Part shown: piece after piece, positions 1 through 7,457 of the stretch
Numbering within the stretch: position 1 is the stretch's first letter
Layout of the letters: every line of letters begins with the position of its first letter
Assembly (NCBI RefSeq): GCF_035998295.1
Contig: NZ_DASYHS010000230.1
Span: 1-12,813, forward strand
DNA: 12,813 bases
Direction of reading: 5' to 3'
Source: DASYHS01 sp035998295
Lineage (GTDB): Bacteria; Pseudomonadota; Alphaproteobacteria; Azospirillales; Azospirillaceae
Made by a program: the position numbers and the translations under genes
The notes under the pieces: generated by a model
The model's database searches: none
The model's input: the letters and a program-made list of their open reading frames with translations, nothing else
Told to the model about the DNA's origin: nothing

Positions 1-318
1 CGCCTCGGCGAGGTCCCGCTGGTGTCCGGCGCGGTGCTGCGCGCGCTGTCGCGCGACGAGGCCACGGTCGAGCTGCGCTACCGCGGTGACGCCGACCGGC
101 TGCGCACGGCGCTGGCCCAGCAGGACCTGATGCTGGAGGACCCGCCGACGGTCGACCAGTTCGCCAGCCCGCTGCCGCCGTATGGAGGAGTGCCGGGCGC
201 GCCCGCATATGGCGGGGTGCCGGGCATGCCCGGTGCGGTAATGCAGGAGGACCTGGCGGCGGCGGGAGCCGGGAACGGCCGGTGGACCTTGCGCTGGGCG
301 GGCGCGGCGGTCCCGTGA
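1..318 (+). CDS. DUF2066-like protein, C-terminal part (5' truncated by window)
   Basis: The reading frame is open from the first base and ends at a TGA at 316-318, so only about the last 105 residues are seen. The visible part has a short alpha/beta segment (VELRYRGDADRLRTALAQQ) typical of the C-terminus of DUF2066 proteins, then a Pro/Gly/Tyr-rich insert with two copies of a YGGVPG-type motif, then a last beta strand (WTLRWAG). No function is established for DUF2066; members are usually exported. The identification rests on this weak local similarity and on the position directly before a CDP-alcohol phosphatidyltransferase, a permease and hdaA, an order I associate with Rhodospirillales. 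The signal peptide and main domain lie outside the window. The gene stops 19 bases before the next start and is probably cotranscribed with it. Confidence 0.6.
   Translation, partial: RLGEVPLVSGAVLRALSRDEATVELRYRGDADRLRTALAQQDLMLEDPPTVDQFASPLPPYGGVPGAPAYGGVPGMPGAVMQEDLAAAGAGNGRWTLRWAGAAVP
181..234 (+). repeat. In-frame 27-bp imperfect tandem duplication
   Basis: Bases 181-207 and 208-234 are two imperfect copies of a 27-base unit, encoding YGGVPGAPA and YGGVPGMPG. They form a low-complexity Pro/Gly-rich linker in the C-terminal part of the DUF2066-like protein. The unit length is a multiple of three, so copy-number change would keep the frame. Confidence 0.8.
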
Positions 319-337
319 CCGCCGCGAAGACCCGATC

Positions 338-898
338 GTGAGCGTTCCCAATCTGATCACCCTCGGGCGCCTTCTCGTGGTGCCGGTCGAGGTCTACCTG
401 ATCCTGGTCGGCGAGATCGGATGGGCCTTCTGGCTGTTCGTGGCCGCGGGCGTGTCCGACGCCGTGGACGGGTTCATCGCGCGCACGTTCCGCTCGCGCA
501 CGCATCTCGGCGGCTATCTCGACCCGCTCGCCGATAAGGCGCTGCTGGTCAGCGTCTACCTGGCGCTCGGCCATGCCGACTACCTGCCGGTGTGGCTGGT
601 GATCCTGGTCGTGTTCCGCGACATCCTGATCGTCGGCGGCGTCCTGCTGCTGTACACGCTGAAGGAATCGCTGGCGATGCAGCCGTCCTGGTCGAGCAAG
701 GTCAACACCACGGCCCAGATCGCGCTCGCCGGGCTCGTCCTGGCGCTCCACGGGGTCGACCTGGCCGCGCTCGACCTCGACCTGGGCGGCGTGGTGGACG
801 CCATGATCTGGGTCGTCACGGCGACCACGGCCGTTTCGGGCGCCGGCTACCTGGTCCAGGGCGCGCGGCTGCTGAGCCGGCAGGGCGGCACGCGATGA
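338..898 (+). CDS. CDP-alcohol phosphatidyltransferase family membrane protein
   Basis: The 186-residue protein transfers a phosphatidyl group from a CDP-alcohol to an acceptor alcohol in the inner membrane. It has the complete family signature D-x2-DG-x2-AR-x8-G-x3-D-x3-D: D41, D44-G45, A48-R49, G58, D62 and D66. These four Asp residues are the ones that bind the two metal ions and the CDP moiety, so the enzyme looks active. Several hydrophobic segments follow (about residues 10-40, 70-110, 120-140 and 150-175), matching the six-helix family fold. The GTG start at 338 is chosen because the N-terminus MSVPNLITLGRLL is the usual one; the ribosome binding site is weak. PgsA (phosphatidylglycerophosphate synthase) is the best-known relative, but the acceptor cannot be told from sequence and this may be a PgsA paralogue. 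It lies 13 bases before the permease gene. Confidence 0.88.
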   Translation: MSVPNLITLGRLLVVPVEVYLILVGEIGWAFWLFVAAGVSDAVDGFIARTFRSRTHLGGYLDPLADKALLVSVYLALGHADYLPVWLVILVVFRDILIVGGVLLLYTLKESLAMQPSWSSKVNTTAQIALAGLVLALHGVDLAALDLDLGGVVDAMIWVVTATTAVSGAGYLVQGARLLSRQGGTR

Positions 899-911
899 GG
901 GGCGGCCCTCG

Positions 912-1991
912 ATGACGGCGCGGCGCCAGCTCCGGTTCTGGCTGATCGGCCTCGTCGTCTTCCTGGCGGCCCTGTGGGTCCTGGGCGACGTGCTGCTGCC
1001 GTTCGTCGCCGGCATGGCGATCGCCTATTTCCTGGACCCCGTCGCGGACCGGCTGGAACGGGCGGGGGCCGCGCGCTGGCTCGCGACCACCCTGGTCCTG
1101 GTGGGCTTCGTGCTGGCGCTGGTGGCTGCCCTGCTGCTGCTGGCGCCGCTGATCCAGGCGCAGATCCTCGAGCTTCTGGACACGCTCCCGCACATCGCGG
1201 CCTGGTTCCGGGAAAGCCTCGTGCCGCTGGCCGAGCGGGTGGTGCGCAGCCTGTCGCCGGACGACCTGGAGCGGCTGCGGGCGGCCGCCGGGGAGTTCGC
1301 GGGCGACGCGGTCGGCTGGGTCGGCCGCGTGGCCCGCGGCGTGGTCGCGGGCGGCGTCGCGCTGTTCGACGTGCTGTCGCTGCTGTTCATCACGCCCGTC
1401 GTCGCCTTCTATCTGCTGCGCGACTGGGACGAGATGGTGGCCCGCATCCATGGCTGGCTGCCCCGCCAGCACGCCCCGGTGATCCTGGCGCAGGTGGCCG
1501 AGGTCGACCGGACGCTGGCCGGCTTCGTGCGCGGGCAGGCGACGGTGTGCCTGATCCTCGGCCTGTTCTACGCGCTGGCGCTCAGCCTGGTCGGGCTGGA
1601 GTTCGGCCTCGTGATCGGGCTGCTGGCCGGCCTGCTGTCCTTCATCCCCTTCGTCGGCTCGCTGTTCGGCTTCGCGGGCAGCGTGGGCATCGCGCTGTTC
1701 CAGTACGACACCTGGGTCATGGTCGCGGTCGTCGCCGGCATCTTCCTGCTGGGCCAGGCGGTCGAAGGCAACGTGCTGACGCCGCGCCTGGTCGGCGGCA
1801 AGGTGGGGCTGCATCCGGTCTGGGTGATCTTCGCGCTGCTGGCCGGCGGCAGCCTGTTCGGCTTCGTCGGCGTCCTGCTGGCGGTGCCGGTCGCGGCCGT
1901 GATCGGCGTGCTGGCGCGCTTCGCGCTCGGCCAGTACCTCGCCAGCCGCTACTACACCGGCCCGGCGCCGCCCGCGGCGGGTGCGCCGTGA
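912..1991 (+). CDS. AI-2E family transporter (PerM/YdiK-like permease)
   Basis: This 359-residue integral membrane protein belongs to the AI-2E exporter/PerM family (PF01594). Visible family landmarks are an N-terminal pair of membrane segments (about 8-40 and 57-82), a polar central domain (about 85-145), then FVRGQ at 205-209, FIPFVG at 244-249, E285 with the following VLTPRLVG, HPVW at 301-304, and the terminal helix pair around LFGFVGVLLAVP at 315-326. The length is normal. Members export small molecules such as autoinducer-2 or, in other lineages, work as Na+/H+ antiporters, so the substrate is open. A GAGGGG-type ribosome binding site about 9 bases upstream supports the ATG at 912. Its stop overlaps the start of hdaA (GTGA at 1988-1991), which implies translational coupling. 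Why this permease sits next to a DnaA regulator is unknown. Confidence 0.88.
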   Translation: MTARRQLRFWLIGLVVFLAALWVLGDVLLPFVAGMAIAYFLDPVADRLERAGAARWLATTLVLVGFVLALVAALLLLAPLIQAQILELLDTLPHIAAWFRESLVPLAERVVRSLSPDDLERLRAAAGEFAGDAVGWVGRVARGVVAGGVALFDVLSLLFITPVVAFYLLRDWDEMVARIHGWLPRQHAPVILAQVAEVDRTLAGFVRGQATVCLILGLFYALALSLVGLEFGLVIGLLAGLLSFIPFVGSLFGFAGSVGIALFQYDTWVMVAVVAGIFLLGQAVEGNVLTPRLVGGKVGLHPVWVIFALLAGGSLFGFVGVLLAVPVAAVIGVLARFALGQYLASRYYTGPAPPAAGAP

Positions 1992-2686
1992 AGGCGCCGG
2001 CGCAGCTTGCGCTCGATCTCGGCCACCGGCCGGCGATGGGCGCCGACGACTTCCTGGTGGCGTCCGGCAACGAGGCGGCGGTCGCTTGGCTGGACGCCTG
2101 GCCGGGCTGGCCGGGCCCGGCGCTGGTCGTCCACGGGCCGGCGGGATGCGGCAAGACGCATCTGGCCCAGGTGTGGCGGGCGCGGACGCAGGCCCCGCTC
2201 GCCACCGCCGCCGACCTGACCGCCGAGGCCGTGCCGCGGCTGCTCGCGGCCTCGGCCGCGGTCGCGGTCGACGATGCCGACCTCGTGGCCGGGGAGCCCG
2301 CGCGCGAGCGCGCGCTGTTCCACCTGTACAACCTCGCGCGCGAGACCGGCGGCTGGCTGCTGCTGACCGCGGCCGAGCCGCCGGCGCGCTGGGGACTGCG
2401 CCTGCCGGACCTGCGCTCGCGCCTGCTCGCGGCGCCGGCGGTCGCCGTCACCCCGCCCGACGACGCGCTGCTGGCGGCCGTGCTGGTCAAGCTGTTCGCC
2501 GACCGCCAGCTCAAGGTCGGGGCCGAGGTGGTCGACTATCTCGCGACGCGCATGGAGCGGTCGTTCGAGGCCGCGCGCACGCTGGTCGCCGACCTCGACG
2601 CCGCGGCGCTCGCCACGCGGCGCTCGATCACGCCGCGCCTCGCCCGGGAGGTGCTGGCCCGGCACCAGGGCGAGGAGGTTCAGTAG
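1988..2686 (+). CDS. hdaA: DnaA regulatory inactivator HdaA (DnaA-like AAA+ protein)
   Basis: The 232-residue protein is a DnaA-type AAA+ ATPase without the DnaA DNA-binding domain IV, as expected for Hda/HdaA. These proteins bind the sliding clamp and stimulate ATP hydrolysis by DnaA, preventing re-initiation of chromosome replication. The N-terminus carries a clamp-binding motif, QLALDL at residues 6-11. Walker A is GPAGCGKT at 50-57 and Walker B is AVAVDDAD at 91-98 (D95, D96). Arginines in LRSRL (R143, R145) and in RSFEAARTLV (R191) sit where the arginine finger and sensor 2 are found. The GTG start at 1988 overlaps the preceding stop codon and puts the clamp motif at the extreme N-terminus, which fixes the start. 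A much longer open frame runs upstream in this register, but it is only the shadow of the permease gene. The 3' end overlaps the convergent aminotransferase by 7 bases. Confidence 0.88.
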   Translation: MKAPAQLALDLGHRPAMGADDFLVASGNEAAVAWLDAWPGWPGPALVVHGPAGCGKTHLAQVWRARTQAPLATAADLTAEAVPRLLAASAAVAVDDADLVAGEPARERALFHLYNLARETGGWLLLTAAEPPARWGLRLPDLRSRLLAAPAVAVTPPDDALLAAVLVKLFADRQLKVGAEVVDYLATRMERSFEAARTLVADLDAAALATRRSITPRLAREVLARHQGEEVQ

Positions 2687-3990
2687 GGCAGGCCGGCCAG
2701 CGCGTCCGCCGCAGCCGCGACCGCCGCGTCGATCTGCGTCTCGGTATGGGCGAGCGTCAGGTGCAGGCGGCGGAAGGGCGTCGTCGACATCATGAAGCCG
2801 CGCTCGATCATCGCGACCCGGAAGGCGACGTCGAGGTCGCGCCGGTTGACCGCGATGTCCTCGTATGAGTCCATCGGGCCGCGCATGAAGTGCAGGATCG
2901 AGATGGAGCCGTGGCCCGCGACCTGGGCCGGGACGCCCAGCGCGTCGATGGCCGCCTGCACGCCGTCGCGGAACCGCGTGCCGAGCGCGTAGAGGCGGTC
3001 ATGGGCGCCGGGGCGGGACAGGCGCTCGATGCACGCGATCGCCGCGGCGCAGGACAGCGGGGTCGCGTTGTAGGTGCCGCCGAACATCACGGTGCCGTGG
3101 GGCTTCGCGCGGAAGCCGTCCATCAGGTCCTTCCGGCCGGCGACCCCGGCGATGGGGAAGCCGTTGGCGATCGCCTTGCCGAAGGTGGTGAGGTCCGGGG
3201 TGACGCCGCAGATCGCCTGGTAGCCGCCGAGCCCGTGCCGGAAGCCCGAGATCACCTCGTCGAAGATCAGGACGATGCCCAGCTCGGCGGTGACGCGGCG
3301 CAGCATCGCCAGGAAGTCCGGCCGGCCGGCGAAGGAGCCGGTGTTGTGCATGATCGGCTCGACGATCACGGCCGCGAGGCTCGCCGCCTCGCGCCTCAGC
3401 AGCGCCTCCACCCTGTCCGTGTCGTTGAAGGGCAGGACCAGCGTGCTTTCCCCGACGCCGGGCGGGATGCCGGCGGAAAACGGGTCGTAGGTGCCGATCG
3501 CGTCCGGCGTCGTCATGAAGTTCATGGCGACGTAGTCGTGCCAGCCGTGATAGGCGCCCTGGAACTTCGCGATGCGCGGCCTGCCGGTGCGCCCGCGCGC
3601 GAGCCTCAGCGCGTGGTAGGTGGCCTCGCTGCCGCTGCAGCAGAAGACGACCCGCTCCGCGCTCGGGAGGTGGCGCACGACCAGGTCGGCCAGGTCCATC
3701 TCGATCGGCGTCGTGCCCAGGCCGACGAGGCCGAGGCCGGAGGCCAGCTCCAGCGCCCGGGCGAGCTGCGCCTCGTCGCCATGGCCCAGCACGATGGCGC
3801 CGAACGCGCAGTTCAGGTCGACATAGGTGCGGCCGTCCGCGTCCGTCAGCTCGGCACCCTTCGCCCGGGTGAAGACGAAGGGCCGGTGCAGGACGCGCGC
3901 GCTGCTGCCGACGCCGCCCGGCATCAGCGCGGCGGCGCGCCCGGCCAGGGTCTCGTTGGTCTCGCTGGTCTCGTTGACGGGGGCGGTCAT
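2680..3990 (-). CDS. Class III PLP-dependent aminotransferase (GSA-aminomutase-like)
   Basis: The 436-residue protein is a fold-type I, class III aminotransferase. PLP landmarks are SGSEA around G120-S121 (phosphate), YHGWHDY with Y147 (ring stacking), D244-E245 in LIFDEVISGFR (pyridine nitrogen) and K272 in TTFGKAIANGFPIAG (Schiff-base lysine). Length and spacing resemble glutamate-1-semialdehyde 2,1-aminomutase, but the lysine motif lacks the GGGMPVGA sequence of HemL. The gene lies in a catabolic operon, so I infer an omega- or beta-amino acid aminotransferase rather than a haem-biosynthesis enzyme. The ATG at 3990 is chosen because it overlaps the cupin stop (ATGA) and gives a normal N-terminus; in-frame codons further upstream lie inside the cupin gene. 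It is the last gene of the operon and converges on hdaA with a 7-base overlap. The true substrate is unknown. Confidence 0.88.
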   Translation of the reverse strand: MTAPVNETSETNETLAGRAAALMPGGVGSSARVLHRPFVFTRAKGAELTDADGRTYVDLNCAFGAIVLGHGDEAQLARALELASGLGLVGLGTTPIEMDLADLVVRHLPSAERVVFCCSGSEATYHALRLARGRTGRPRIAKFQGAYHGWHDYVAMNFMTTPDAIGTYDPFSAGIPPGVGESTLVLPFNDTDRVEALLRREAASLAAVIVEPIMHNTGSFAGRPDFLAMLRRVTAELGIVLIFDEVISGFRHGLGGYQAICGVTPDLTTFGKAIANGFPIAGVAGRKDLMDGFRAKPHGTVMFGGTYNATPLSCAAAIACIERLSRPGAHDRLYALGTRFRDGVQAAIDALGVPAQVAGHGSISILHFMRGPMDSYEDIAVNRRDLDVAFRVAMIERGFMMSTTPFRRLHLTLAHTETQIDAAVAAAADALAGLPY

Positions 3991-4484
3991 CGGACGTACC
4001 GGTCGACGTAGCGGGCGCCGAGAGGGGTGCCGGCGTAGTGCCTGCGGCACATCTCGATCTTCGTGAAGACGTCCTCGAAGCCGGTCGGCGCGCCCTCGTG
4101 GTCGACGTAGAGCAGCAGCCCCGTGACCTGGAAGAAGGTGATCATCTCTTCGTCCGCGCCGTCGACGACCAGGGTGTGGACCTCGCCCGGCGGTTCGAAC
4201 ACGAACGAGCCCGGCGTGGCGATCCAGTCATGCTCGAGGTAGCGCCAGCTTCCCTTCAGGACCAGGCCGTGGACGGGGGCGGGATGGCGGTGGCGGCTGA
4301 GGATGCCGGCCCGGCGCACGCGCAGCAGGCTGCACCACATGCCGCTGGTCCGGTTCAGCAGCAGCGGGCGGAACCACACGCCCGGTGCCTGCGGCACCCA
4401 TACGTCCTCGTCGTCCGGGATCGCGGACGCGACGATCTCGCGCGCCGCGTCCGGATGCAGCATGGTGGATGAAGTCCGGTCCAC
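3987..4484 (-). CDS. Cupin protein, 2,4'-dihydroxyacetophenone dioxygenase-like
   Basis: The 165-residue single-domain cupin resembles 2,4'-dihydroxyacetophenone dioxygenase (DAD) and ChrR-type cupins. DAD is an Fe-dependent enzyme that cleaves the C-C bond between the two oxygenated side-chain carbons of its hydroxyketone substrate. The likely metal ligands are H65 and H67 in SRHRHPAPVHG and H103 in PPGEVHTLV; as I recall, DAD uses His76, His78 and His114, which have exactly the same spacing (2 and 36 residues). The second conserved strand (LKGSWRYLEHDWIATPGSFV) is also present. The GTG start at 4484 has a GGAGG ribosome binding site (4490-4494, reverse strand) five bases upstream; the in-frame ATG at 4463 has none. 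The gene lies 18 bases after dctM and overlaps the aminotransferase by 4 bases. A metal-dependent oxygenase is likely; the acetophenone substrate itself is not established here. Confidence 0.78.
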   Translation of the reverse strand: MDRTSSTMLHPDAAREIVASAIPDDEDVWVPQAPGVWFRPLLLNRTSGMWCSLLRVRRAGILSRHRHPAPVHGLVLKGSWRYLEHDWIATPGSFVFEPPGEVHTLVVDGADEEMITFFQVTGLLLYVDHEGAPTGFEDVFTKIEMCRRHYAGTPLGARYVDRYVR

Positions 4485-4502
4485 GTCAACCTCCGCTGGT
4501 CA

Positions 4503-5828
4503 TCAATACGCCCTCGTCAGCGAGGGCAGCCACGTCGCGAGCATCGGGAACAGAACGACGGCGAGCAGGGTGAGCCCCTGGCAGGCGACGAAGGGCAGCA
4601 CGCCGCGGCACATGTCGCCGTAGCTGATCTCCGCCGGTGCGACGCCCCGCAGGTAGAAGATCGAGGGCGCCATCGGCGGCGTCAGGTAGGAGGTCTGGAT
4701 CACGATCACGGCGAGCACGCCCATCCACACCGCGTCGAAGCCGGTCGCCCGCAGCAGGGGCAGGAAGATCGGCACCAGGATCAGGACGAGCGACACCCAG
4801 TCGAGCACGAGGCCGCCCAGGAACAGCAGCGCCAGGAACAGCACGAGCACGCCCTCGCGCTCGACCCCGAGCAGGGCGACGAAGTCCTGCACCATCCGGC
4901 TGCCGCCGTTGCCGAGGAAGATCGAGGTGAACATCGTCCCGCCCAGCACGATCAGGATGATCATGGCGTTCAGCGCGAGCGTGGTGCGCAGCGCGTCCAC
5001 CAGCACCGCCGGGGTCAGCCGGCGGTAGAGTGCTGCCAGCAGCACCGTGCCCAGCGCGCCGACGCCCGCCGCCTCGGTCGGCGACGCGATGCCGAGCATC
5101 ATCGAGCCGATCACCGCGGTGACGAGGCCGAGCGTCGGCACCAGCGCGCGCAGGAGCAGCAGGGCCTTTTCCAGGCCGCTCATCCGGAACGCCTCGTCGT
5201 CGGGGGGCAGGGGCGGGCCGTCCGCCGGCCGCAGCAGGCAGCGTCCCAGGATATAGGCCAGGAACAGCAGGATCATGACCGCGCCGGGCAGCAGGACGGC
5301 CGCCAGCAGGTCGCCGATGCCGATCTGGGCCTGGGTCGCGTAGATCACGACGACGATGGAGGGCGGGATCATGGTGCCGAGCGAGCCGCCGGCGCAGATC
5401 GTCCCGGCGATGAGCTGGCGGTTGTAGCCGTAGGCCATCATCGGCGGGATCGCCATCAGCCCGATCAGCACCTCCACCGCGCCGACGATGCCGGTGCCGG
5501 CGGCGAAGATGCCGCACATCGCGATGGTGGCGAGCGCGAGGCCGCCGGGAAGGCGGCCCAGGCAGACGCGCATGGCGCGGAAGAGCTGCTCGGCGACGCC
5601 CGAGCGCTCCAGCATCGCCCCCATGAAGATGAACAGGGCGACCGCGACCAGCACGTAGTTGGCAGCCACGCTCTGGATGAACCGGAAGAGCTGGAGCCCG
5701 ACCAGGTCGCCCGACAGCATCAGCCCGAAGGCGAAGGCGGTCCCCAGCAGCGCGAACGCGACCGGCACGCCCAGGAAGACCAGCCCGAACAGGCTCGGCA
5801 GCATCAAGGCGGCGACGGTGCCGGTCAC
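4503..5828 (-). CDS. dctM: TRAP transporter large permease (DctM)
   Basis: The 441-residue, highly hydrophobic protein is the 12- to 13-helix ion-coupled subunit of a tripartite ATP-independent periplasmic (TRAP) transporter. Family landmarks include the N-terminal SLFGLVFLGVPVAFALLG, GSLGTMIPPS near residue 150 (the conserved G-x-L-G-x-x-IPPS region), SPTEAAG near 250, and the C-terminal QTSYLTPPMAPSIFYLRGV. The last block is characteristic of the large-permease subgroup that partners 2-oxo acid type binding proteins. It works with DctP (6343-7395) and DctQ (5825-6334) to import a carboxylate using the Na+ gradient. The GTG start at 5828 overlaps the dctQ stop (GTGA), which implies coupling; in-frame codons further upstream lie inside dctQ. 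The next gene, the cupin, begins 18 bases downstream. Confidence 0.92.
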   Translation of the reverse strand: MTGTVAALMLPSLFGLVFLGVPVAFALLGTAFAFGLMLSGDLVGLQLFRFIQSVAANYVLVAVALFIFMGAMLERSGVAEQLFRAMRVCLGRLPGGLALATIAMCGIFAAGTGIVGAVEVLIGLMAIPPMMAYGYNRQLIAGTICAGGSLGTMIPPSIVVVIYATQAQIGIGDLLAAVLLPGAVMILLFLAYILGRCLLRPADGPPLPPDDEAFRMSGLEKALLLLRALVPTLGLVTAVIGSMMLGIASPTEAAGVGALGTVLLAALYRRLTPAVLVDALRTTLALNAMIILIVLGGTMFTSIFLGNGGSRMVQDFVALLGVEREGVLVLFLALLFLGGLVLDWVSLVLILVPIFLPLLRATGFDAVWMGVLAVIVIQTSYLTPPMAPSIFYLRGVAPAEISYGDMCRGVLPFVACQGLTLLAVVLFPMLATWLPSLTRAY

Positions 5829-6334
5829 GACGCGGCCTCCCCGGGCCCGGCCCGCCAGCGCCGCGCCGTCGAGACCGCCATCTGGAGGAGCAGCGCCCAC
5901 AGGCCGACCGCGACCGCGAGGTGGAAGGGCCACATCACCGGCGCCCAACTGCTGACCGGGTCGACCTCGCCGGTCGCGACCGCCTGGACGAAGCGCCTGG
6001 ACGCGGTCCAGGCCAGCACGCCGACGCCCGGAGCGAACAGGAGCGCCATGAACAGCGTCTCGCCCATGCGCTGCCAGCCCGCCGGCAGCCGGGACGAGAC
6101 GACGTCCACCCGCACGTGCCCGCCCCGGCGGGTCGTCTCCGCCAGGGCGAGCAGGAACAGCCCGCCGTTCAGCATCCAGGCGAGGTCGAACCCCCAGATC
6201 GTCGGCGCGTCGAAGACGTAGCGGGCCGCCACCTCCCACAACGTGACGCCGATCAGGAGGACGAGCAGGACCATGGCGACCGCGTTGAGCGCGAGGCCGA
6301 ACCGGTCCACGAGGCTGAAGAACGACGGGGACAT
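5825..6334 (-). CDS. dctQ: TRAP transporter small permease (DctQ)
   Basis: This 169-residue protein has the four membrane segments of DctQ subunits, roughly at residues 12-32, 48-66, 87-108 and 128-150. It carries the family motif WEVAARYVFDAPTIWGFDLAW after the first helix and the RRGGHVRVDVV segment after the second, both hallmarks of the fold. DctQ forms the membrane scaffold that joins the substrate-binding protein to the large permease. The ATG at 6334 starts the conventional N-terminus, eight bases after the dctP stop. The ribosome binding site is poor, so translation probably depends on coupling to dctP. The 3' end overlaps dctM by four bases. Open frame continuing upstream of this start is out-of-frame shadow inside dctP. 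Confidence 0.9.
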   Translation of the reverse strand: MSPSFFSLVDRFGLALNAVAMVLLVLLIGVTLWEVAARYVFDAPTIWGFDLAWMLNGGLFLLALAETTRRGGHVRVDVVSSRLPAGWQRMGETLFMALLFAPGVGVLAWTASRRFVQAVATGEVDPVSSWAPVMWPFHLAVAVGLWALLLQMAVSTARRWRAGPGEAAS

Positions 6335-6342
6335 CGCGGCGC

Positions 6343-7395
6343 TCAGTCGGCCAGGCGGGTGAAGCGGTAGTCCGCGTTCGCTTCCCAGGCGTCGAGGAAG
6401 CCGTAGTAGCTGTCGGCGATGGTCGCCATCCAGGGATTGCCGGCGGCGGACTGCTTCTGCGCCTCCTCGAACACGTATTCGCGGGTCTTCTCGCGCAGGG
6501 ACTGCATCACCTCGTCGGGCAGGGGCACGAACTCCGCCCCCTCGGCGCGCAGCTTGGCCATGTTCTCGAGGTCCATCGTGCCGACCTTCACCATCGCCTC
6601 CATGGTGACGAGGTCGGCCGCGAGGCGGACCTTCTCCTGCACGTCGGCGGGAAGCGCGTCCCAGCGTTCCTGCTTCACGATCACCTCCAGCGTCGAGGCG
6701 GGCGAATGGAAGCCGGGCGTGATGATGTACCTGGCCGCCTTGTGGAGACCGACGGCGTAGTTCTCGGCCGGGGTCGAGTACTCGGCCGCGTCGATGCCGC
6801 GCCGCTCCAGCAGGGTGTAGATCTCGCTGAACGGCACGGTGGTCGGGGCGCCGCCGAACTTCTCGCGCAGCACGGTGCCGAACATGCCCGACGTCCGCAG
6901 CTTCAGGCCCTTCAGGTCCTCGACGCTTTGGATCGGCCGGTGGGAATGGATCAGGTCCGTCGACCCCACGCCCAGCACGATGGAGTGCAAGCCCATCGTC
7001 TCGCGCCGGAAGCGCGTCCACAGGTCCTGGCCGCCGTTCTTCAGCCAGAACAGCGTCGCCTCCGATCCCATCCCGGCCGGCACGTTGCCGAGCAGGCCGT
7101 TGGCGGGGTCGCGGTTGACGACGTAGAGCGGGGTCACGAAGCCCGCTTCCGCCTGGCCGTCGAGGACCGCGTTGAATTCCTGGAACGGCGGCGCCACGAC
7201 GCCCGAGGGGATCACTTCGATCTCCAGCGCCCCGTCGGTGAGCAGGGCCACCTTCTCGGCGAAGGGCTTGGCGATGTCCTGGAAGTAGATCGAGGTCTCC
7301 CCCGACCAGGTGATCATCCGCCATTTCTCGGCCGACTGGGCCGGTGCGGCGTGCAACATCGCGACTCCCAGAAAAGCGAGGGTCAGCTTCTTCAT
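6343..7395 (-). CDS. dctP: TRAP transporter substrate-binding protein (DctP family)
   Basis: The 350-residue precursor is a periplasmic DctP-family receptor. A Sec signal peptide spans about residues 1-22 (MKKLTLAFLGVAMLHAAPAQSA, probable cleavage before EKW). The conserved carboxylate-binding arginine is R167 in GLKLRTSG. E205-Y206 in DAAEYSTPAENYAVGLHK and the ITPGFHSP stretch after it resemble the 2-oxo acid receptor TakP, in which a Glu-Trp pair helps bind a cation next to the substrate. I infer that the ligand is a small 2-oxo or 2-hydroxy carboxylate. The ATG at 7395 has a strong AGGAGG ribosome binding site about five bases upstream; an in-frame ATG at 7419 lacks one and would add a non-signal-like extension. 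The gene follows the aldolase-like gene after 62 bases and precedes dctQ by eight. Confidence 0.93.
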   Translation of the reverse strand: MKKLTLAFLGVAMLHAAPAQSAEKWRMITWSGETSIYFQDIAKPFAEKVALLTDGALEIEVIPSGVVAPPFQEFNAVLDGQAEAGFVTPLYVVNRDPANGLLGNVPAGMGSEATLFWLKNGGQDLWTRFRRETMGLHSIVLGVGSTDLIHSHRPIQSVEDLKGLKLRTSGMFGTVLREKFGGAPTTVPFSEIYTLLERRGIDAAEYSTPAENYAVGLHKAARYIITPGFHSPASTLEVIVKQERWDALPADVQEKVRLAADLVTMEAMVKVGTMDLENMAKLRAEGAEFVPLPDEVMQSLREKTREYVFEEAQKQSAAGNPWMATIADSYYGFLDAWEANADYRFTRLAD

Positions 7396-7457
7396 CGTGG
7401 CCTCCTGACATGGCTTCATGGACCTCACCGCCGCCTTTGCCGGCTTCTCCGGCCGGT

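Noticed and set aside
816..1814. A 332-codon minus-strand frame across the permease
   Set aside because: The composition is dominated by Gln, Asp, Arg and His without domain structure; it is the complement of a membrane-protein gene.
974..1987. Long upstream extension of the hdaA reading frame
   Set aside because: This stretch lies within the AI-2E permease gene and translates to Arg/Gly/Pro-rich sequence. The clamp-binding motif of HdaA must be near the N-terminus, which supports the GTG at 1988.
2890..4011. A 373-codon + strand frame opposite the aminotransferase
   Set aside because: It is antisense to a gene with a complete PLP site, and its translation is low-complexity with no recognisable motif.
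7396..7457. Short CCGGC...GCCGG stem between the aldolase-like gene and dctP
   Set aside because: The stem is only five bases in very GC-rich sequence and is not followed by a T run. It is not enough to call a terminator or processing site.
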